A stretch of 11,296 nucleotides of DNA from WJMT01 sp041686095. Its GTDB lineage: Bacteria; Acidobacteriota; Aminicenantia; Aminicenantales; Aminicenantaceae. This document shows positions 6,943 through 11,296 of the stretch, one piece after another (position 1 is the first letter of the stretch; each line of letters starts with the position of its first letter). Location of the stretch: contig JAWLEN010000071.1 in NCBI GenBank assembly GCA_041686095.1, forward strand, positions 1 through 11,296, in the 5' to 3' direction. Position numbers and translations under genes: made by a program. The notes beneath the pieces were generated by a model. It saw nothing but the letters and a program-made list of their open reading frames with translations, did not search any database and had not been told where the DNA came from.

Positions 6943-9069
6943 ATGAAGCCATTAAAACTTAAAAAGATTTGGGTTAACTTCTCTTTGATCCGTTTTTTAT
7001 TTTTACTAGTCATTTTGGCCATAAATTCTCAGGCACAAATCAGAGGTACAGAGCCAGGCGGTTATTTCATCAAAAAAGAATTATGGAAGGCTTTTCTAAA
7101 TGAATATTCTGCTGAGACAGTTGCCAAACACATTAAAGCGCTGAGTCAGTTTCACCGTATATCCGGAGGAAGTCCCGGTTATCTCAAGGCTGCAAGATAT
7201 GTGACGGAGGAAATGAGATCTTTGGAGGCTTACGAAGTTGAGATAAAAAAGCATGTCGCTGATGGAGAAAAGATCCATTTGAAGTGGAGGTCCATGCCTG
7301 GATGGGATATTCAGGAAGCAGAGCTGTGGTTGGAAAATACTGGAGAGCTTATTACACGGTTTTCTGATGTTCCGGTCAGTGTTTTTGTTTACAGTAATGG
7401 AGCTGATGTCACAGGGGAGGCTGTGTATGTGGGAAGGGGAGATAGAGATCAAGATTACCAAGGAATCCATGTAGAGGATAAAATTGTACTGGCAACCGGG
7501 GACGGGAATAGAGTCCATCAAGAAGCTGTCATTGAAAGAGGGGCTCTGGGTGTGGTTGTTGGACCGCCCGGAATAGATCCTGAAAGGCTGGGTACCCCCA
7601 ATCTTGTCCCTCTTCACAGATTGAGATCCAACAAATCATTGCGGGAGAAGACGACCTTCGGATTTTCTCTATCGCACCTGCAGTTCCAAAAAATTATGAG
7701 ACAGATCGAAAGAGGAGACAACGTAAGGCTGCATGCCAAGGTCAAAGCTCGACAGTACGATACTGAAAGTGTAACTGTTTCTGCTTTGCTTAAAGGAAGC
7801 GAATTTCCTCAAAAAGAAATAATTTTTTCTGCCCATTTGGATCATTACAACCCGGGCGCTAATGACAACTGCAGTGGATCTGCCTCCCTTTTGGAAATTG
7901 CACGGACACTAAAGGCCTTGATGGACAGGAGAATCATAGAAAGACCTAAACGTTCTATTAGATTCCTCTGGGTAGAAGAGATGCACGGTTTTGCTGGCTA
8001 TTTGGCAAAGGATGAAAGCCTGGGACAGAGAGGTATTGCTGGCATAAATCTGGATATGGTCGGAGAAGATTTATACAAAACACGCTCCATTCTGACTCTT
8101 ATAAGGACTCCTTTTTCTAATCCCAGTTTCATTGGGGATGTTATGGAACATATGATCAAATATGTCGATAGCATCAAGGTGATTTCTCCATCTGGATCTT
8201 CTCAACAATTCAATTACCGAATCCTTGGTTTCAGAGGGGGAAGCGATCATTTTATGTTGAGTGATCCCACTATTGGAGTCCCTGCTGTGGATATCGGTCA
8301 CAGCTTAGACTTTTTACACCATACGAATTTGGACGATCTGAAAAAAATTGATACAACAGAATTAAAGCGTGTCGGCATAATTAGTCTGGCAGCATGTCAT
8401 TTTTTGGCTGATGCTGGGGAGGAAGAAGTTTTCCGCTTGTCCGCTGAGGTTGGAGCTCAGGGCATGAAAAGAATGGCTGAGGAGACAAAAATATATATGG
8501 ACGACCTCTACTGTATTAGTTTAAAAGAAGATGCTAAACTCCAACTGGCCAGGCACTTGGAAGAAGCGAAAATCTTTACTGATATTTTGGTAAAGAAGGA
8601 GACCAAGGCCATAGGTTCGGTGGAGGAACTTTTATCTACCCCAAAACAAAGGAAACTTATGGATTCGTTGATAGATTCATTGAAATCATTTGGTTTGCTT
8701 CAGAAACAAAATCTGCAGTCTTTCTATGACCTTCTTTGTAAAATGAAGAAAATCAAACCACTGCCTTTTACGCTGACATCAGAAGAGATGGACATGAAGG
8801 AAATTGTGCCTCGGAGATTGTTCAGGGGCCCCATTTCACAGTATTACTTTGAGGATCTTATGGGAGAAGAGAGGCAATGGTACCGGGATTACAGCCAAAT
8901 AGACTCAGACTGGATCAACCGGAGGACTGAAATCATCAATTTTATTGACGGCAAACGGAATCTCCTCGATATATATTACGCTGTCAGTACAGAATACGGA
9001 AGAAGTCCTCTTTTTTTCTACGAAAAATTTATCAATGACTTGAAAAAGCATGGTTTGATAGAATATTAG
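6943..9069 (+). CDS. Exported M28-family metallopeptidase with PA insert and winged-helix-like tail
   Basis: This 708-residue two-zinc aminopeptidase has a signal peptide (KLKKIW... FLFLLVILAINSQAQ, cleavage near residue 30). A PA-type insert lies at about 140-230 (GEAVYVGRGDRDQ, VEDKIVLATG, ERGALGVVVGPPG). The M28 catalytic domain has every expected residue: H298 and D300 in SAHLDH, D308 in GANDN, the catalytic E345 and E346 in WVEEMHGFAG, D371 in NLDMVGED, and H460 in LHHTNLDD. Beyond about residue 480 there are roughly 230 extra residues. First comes a helical stretch, then a conserved-looking segment (RRLFRGPISQYYFEDLM), and last a small domain at 665-708 (FIDGKRNLLDIYYAV...FINDLKKHGLIEY) resembling PqqD-like or other winged-helix folds. 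That tail is unusual for a secreted M28 enzyme. The gene follows the M61 gene by 79 bases. Peptidase activity is confident; the role of the tail is unknown. Confidence 0.88.
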   Translation: MKPLKLKKIWVNFSLIRFLFLLVILAINSQAQIRGTEPGGYFIKKELWKAFLNEYSAETVAKHIKALSQFHRISGGSPGYLKAARYVTEEMRSLEAYEVEIKKHVADGEKIHLKWRSMPGWDIQEAELWLENTGELITRFSDVPVSVFVYSNGADVTGEAVYVGRGDRDQDYQGIHVEDKIVLATGDGNRVHQEAVIERGALGVVVGPPGIDPERLGTPNLVPLHRLRSNKSLREKTTFGFSLSHLQFQKIMRQIERGDNVRLHAKVKARQYDTESVTVSALLKGSEFPQKEIIFSAHLDHYNPGANDNCSGSASLLEIARTLKALMDRRIIERPKRSIRFLWVEEMHGFAGYLAKDESLGQRGIAGINLDMVGEDLYKTRSILTLIRTPFSNPSFIGDVMEHMIKYVDSIKVISPSGSSQQFNYRILGFRGGSDHFMLSDPTIGVPAVDIGHSLDFLHHTNLDDLKKIDTTELKRVGIISLAACHFLADAGEEEVFRLSAEVGAQGMKRMAEETKIYMDDLYCISLKEDAKLQLARHLEEAKIFTDILVKKETKAIGSVEELLSTPKQRKLMDSLIDSLKSFGLLQKQNLQSFYDLLCKMKKIKPLPFTLTSEEMDMKEIVPRRLFRGPISQYYFEDLMGEERQWYRDYSQIDSDWINRRTEIINFIDGKRNLLDIYYAVSTEYGRSPLFFYEKFINDLKKHGLIEY

Positions 9070-9092
9070 TTTATTCAAATAAAGAATAAAGT

Positions 9093-9098
9093 GGAGGA
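9093..9098 (+). promoter_or_regulatory. Ribosome binding site used to choose the enolase start
   Basis: GGAGGA directly abuts an ATG at 9099, too close to serve it. It lies 12 bases before the in-frame ATG at 9111, which also begins the family-like N-terminus (MKNLKITDIKATPI). The 9111 start is preferred, though the spacing is a little long. Confidence 0.55.
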
Positions 9099-9110
9099 AT
9101 GAGATTAAGC

Positions 9111-10229
9111 ATGAAAAACTTAAAAATAACTGACATTAAAGCTACCCCCATTACAATTCCCTTCCATCAACCAGCTGTGCTTTCCTTCGGTGTAGTGGAT
9201 AAACGAAGTTATGTAGTTCTCCGTATCTATACGAATCAGGGAATTTTAGGTATTGGGGAAGCCGCTCCATTGCCCATCTACTCAGAGGAAAGTGTTGAAA
9301 CCGTCAAGTTTACTATTGACCGATATCTTGCTCCGGCCATTATTGGAATGAATCCTTTTGACTTAGGAAAAATTTTAGTTCGTTTTGACCAGGTGATAAA
9401 GGGGAATCCGGTTGCAAAGGCAGGGATGGAGTATTCTCTGTGGGATATCATGGGAAAGGCATTGGAGGTTCCCCTTTACCAACTTATGGGAGGGTTGTAT
9501 CGGGAGGAGGTTCCTCTTTCCATACATTCCATTGGTATCGGAAAGACAAAAAAGGTTGTTGAGGAAGCTGTGGCCAAAGTAGAATCGGGCATGAGTCTCA
9601 TTAAGCTGAAAATCGGTTTGGATCCTCTTCAGGACGTTAAAAACCTTAAGGCTGTGAGAGAAGCCGTAGGAGGTGATATTGGTCTATATGTTGATGCTAA
9701 TCAGGGCTATTCACGAGCTGCGGCTCTAAAGACACTCCGTCGATTGGAGGAGTTTGATCTTCTGCGTATCGAGCAGCCGATTTCAAAGTACGATGTCTCT
9801 GGTATGGCAGAGATCTGCCGGGCCATAGATACCCCCATTATGGCCGATGAAGCCGTCGGAGATGTTCATGAAGTGCATCATCTCCTCGAAAATAGAGCGG
9901 CAGATATCATCAACATCAAATCTGTTATGCATGGACTATCAGAATGCAAAAAAATTGCGACTGTTTGTGAGGCAGCTAATATTCCTTGCTACAGGGGAAG
10001 CATGGCATCTCTAGGAATCTGTGATGCGGCTGAAGTCCATCTTGTGGCTTCTACGCCCAACATCATTTTTCCTGAAAATCCTGGGGCTAACAGACCCGAA
10101 GAATTGGTCGACACTGTGTTGAAGGAAAGGCTGATGCCAGAAAAGGGAATTCTCAGGGTCCCTCATACTCCTGGCATAGGCGTAGAGCTGGATGAAAAAA
10201 AGCTCAAAAAGTTCAAGATAGATATTTGA
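9111..10229 (+). CDS. Enolase-superfamily enzyme of the muconate-lactonizing subgroup (dipeptide-epimerase-like)
   Basis: This 372-residue cytoplasmic Mg2+ enzyme uses two lysines to remove and return a proton next to a carboxylate. The N-terminal capping domain spans about 1-125, and the beta/alpha barrel follows. Catalytic and metal residues are in the expected places: K165 and K167 (IKLKIG), metal ligands D195 (YVDANQGY), E221 (RIEQP) and D246 (MADEAV), and the second catalytic lysine K270 (NIKSV). This pattern marks the subgroup that contains muconate cycloisomerase, N-succinylamino acid racemase, o-succinylbenzoate synthase and L-Ala-D/L-Glu epimerase. The aspartate pair (DxD) that holds the dipeptide amino group in known dipeptide epimerases is not visible; the corresponding area reads FPENPGANRP. 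The peptidase neighbours favour a peptide or N-acylamino acid substrate, but this is inference. It lies 41 bases after the M28 gene. Confidence 0.82.
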   Translation: MKNLKITDIKATPITIPFHQPAVLSFGVVDKRSYVVLRIYTNQGILGIGEAAPLPIYSEESVETVKFTIDRYLAPAIIGMNPFDLGKILVRFDQVIKGNPVAKAGMEYSLWDIMGKALEVPLYQLMGGLYREEVPLSIHSIGIGKTKKVVEEAVAKVESGMSLIKLKIGLDPLQDVKNLKAVREAVGGDIGLYVDANQGYSRAAALKTLRRLEEFDLLRIEQPISKYDVSGMAEICRAIDTPIMADEAVGDVHEVHHLLENRAADIINIKSVMHGLSECKKIATVCEAANIPCYRGSMASLGICDAAEVHLVASTPNIIFPENPGANRPEELVDTVLKERLMPEKGILRVPHTPGIGVELDEKKLKKFKIDI

Positions 10230-10322
10230 GGATAATCCTATGCATAGACTTAGGGATATGGAAAATACTTAAGAAGTTCTATTCGCATAAAAGTGAAAAT
10301 TTTAAGAAAAAAGGAAAATAAA

Positions 10323-11296
10323 ATGAGTAATATAAATTTTATCGGACGAAGGTATTTTCTGAAAGGTTCGTTAGCTGTGTGTGCGGGAACATTAATTTTT
10401 GGAAAAGGTCAATTTAGTTCAGAGTTAACTCGAGGAAACAAAACTCAAGACCGAGAGTCTGAGGTGATGGTTAAGGTCCTCGGTACTGCTCAGGATGGCG
10501 GTTTCCCCCAGATGGGCTGTTATTGCGAAAACTGCAGACTTGCTAGAAGAAATCCTAAACTTGCTAGAAAGGTTGTCTCTTTGGGATTACTCAATTTTTC
10601 AACTGGAAAGTCATTCATGATGGAAGCTACTCCTGATACAGCACGCCAAGTGGATATGATCCAATCTGTGGATCCAGGATTTAAAAGAATGAAAGGAAAT
10701 CCCATAGATGGTATATTACTGACTCATGCAGACATTGGCCATTATCCTGGACTTATTCAATTTCGACCTGAAGTAACCACTGTTCGGCAGCTCCCGGTCT
10801 ACTGCACAAAAATAATGGGACGATTCCTTTCCGAGAATGAGCCTTGGAAGTATATGGTCCAGAAAAAAATCATTGAGCTTAAAAAATTCGAGTTCAATAC
10901 AAAGATTCCATTAGATGAAGGGATCGCATTCGAAGCAGTCAAGGTTCCACATGACAAACATTCAGATATGGCTGGGTATAAAATCTTAGGTCCGAACAAA
11001 TCACTCCTCTTTATTCCTGATATCGACTACTGGGAAGAGCGCTTTAGAGATATCGTTGCTTCTGTTGATTATGCGTTTTTGGACGGGACCTTTTATTCTG
11101 ACAGAAGGGGCTCCAAAAGACACCCTCTTATTATGAAAAGTATGGAGTTCTTCAAAGGAATTGAATCTAAAACTGATATCTTTTTTACACATTTCAACCA
11201 TAGCAACAAACTGCTTGGCAGAGACAAATCGATCCGAAAGGCCATTGAAGATAGGGGCTTTTTTATTCCTGATGATGGTGATGAATTATGGCTTTA
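10323..11296 (+). CDS. PqqB-like metallo-beta-lactamase-fold protein with Tat signal (cut at right edge)
   Basis: The frame is open for 324 codons, and the last two window bases (TA) could begin its stop codon. The N-terminus GRRYFLKGSLAVCAGTLIFG (residues 8-27) is a twin-arginine export signal. The PqqB-type block LGTAQDGGFPQMGC is followed by a zinc-binding CxCxxC (C66, C68, C71). The metal-loop region reads THADIGH (H135, D137, H140), a PqqB-like version of the usual HxHxDH. H210, H213, D233 and D235, and the late motif FTHFNHSN (H290, H293), also follow the PqqB layout, ending in RGFFIPDDGDEL as PqqB proteins do. AAGGA at 10311-10315 lies 7 bases before the ATG. It is 93 bases after the enolase gene. 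No pqqA, pqqC or pqqE is present, so PQQ synthesis is not supported. An exported hydrolase or oxygenase-like role is possible, but its reaction is unknown. Confidence 0.78.
   Translation, partial: MSNINFIGRRYFLKGSLAVCAGTLIFGKGQFSSELTRGNKTQDRESEVMVKVLGTAQDGGFPQMGCYCENCRLARRNPKLARKVVSLGLLNFSTGKSFMMEATPDTARQVDMIQSVDPGFKRMKGNPIDGILLTHADIGHYPGLIQFRPEVTTVRQLPVYCTKIMGRFLSENEPWKYMVQKKIIELKKFEFNTKIPLDEGIAFEAVKVPHDKHSDMAGYKILGPNKSLLFIPDIDYWEERFRDIVASVDYAFLDGTFYSDRRGSKRHPLIMKSMEFFKGIESKTDIFFTHFNHSNKLLGRDKSIRKAIEDRGFFIPDDGDELWL

Noticed and set aside
7096..7617. Long open frame (173 codons) on the minus strand inside the M28 peptidase gene
   Set aside because: It lies wholly opposite a gene with clear catalytic motifs and has no recognisable domain or ribosome site; it is a shadow of the codon pattern.
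10230..10322. Possible hairpin (ATCCTA ... TAGGGAT) and a separate promoter before the PqqB-like gene
   Set aside because: The stem is short and needs a bulge, no T-run follows, and no convincing -35/-10 pair is present; the gap is ordinary intergenic spacing in a gene cluster.
10377..10384. Lipoprotein signal (LAVC) in the PqqB-like protein
   Set aside because: Val just before the Cys does not fit the usual lipobox, which needs a small residue there; the twin-arginine reading is better supported.
10323..11296. PQQ biosynthesis locus
   Set aside because: Only a PqqB-like protein and a PqqD-like tail are seen; there is no precursor peptide, PqqC or radical SAM PqqE in the window, and the PqqB-like protein appears exported.

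Overview
The window carries eight protein genes and no RNA genes, CRISPR array or mobile element. It reads as ordinary chromosome of an AT-rich bacterium with a lifestyle centred on peptides and amino acids. Most genes have a strong AGGAGG-type ribosome binding site, and two sigma70-like promoters (TTGACA / TATAAA-like) are visible, which argues against Bacteroidetes despite the Bacteroidetes-like signal peptides. Exported M61 and M28 peptidases, a Tat-type PqqB-like protein and a muconate-lactonizing-type enolase together suggest an uncultured heterotroph, perhaps in the Acidobacteriota/Aminicenantes area. That placement is a low-confidence guess from gene content.

Left part (1-1340): a short leader with a promoter, then a branched-chain aminotransferase (ilvE-like, + strand). 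Middle-left (1338-3722, - strand): a two-gene unit read right to left, an AGCS-family Na+/alanine (glycine) symporter followed closely by a D-isomer-specific 2-hydroxyacid dehydrogenase. A 293-base divergent region (3723-4015) holds a good promoter facing right, with a perfect 20-base inverted repeat lying over its -10 element.

Right part (4016-11296, + strand): five co-directional genes with gaps of about 40 to 95 bases, probably one operon. They are an exported transglutaminase-like cysteine protein, an exported M61 metallo-aminopeptidase with a PDZ domain, an exported M28 metallopeptidase with a PA insert and an unusual C-terminal extension, a muconate-lactonizing-type enolase (dipeptide-epimerase-like), and a Tat-signal PqqB-like metallo-beta-lactamase-fold protein cut by the right edge within or just before its stop codon.

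Together the genes suggest breakdown of peptides outside the cytoplasm (three peptidase/cysteine-hydrolase-like proteins), epimerisation of a product inside the cell, uptake of small amino acids with Na+, and transamination or reduction of the resulting keto acids. The least explained parts are the orphan PqqB-like protein, the winged-helix/PqqD-like tail of the M28 peptidase next to it, the enolase lacking the dipeptide-binding DxD motif, and the operator-like palindrome controlling the cluster.
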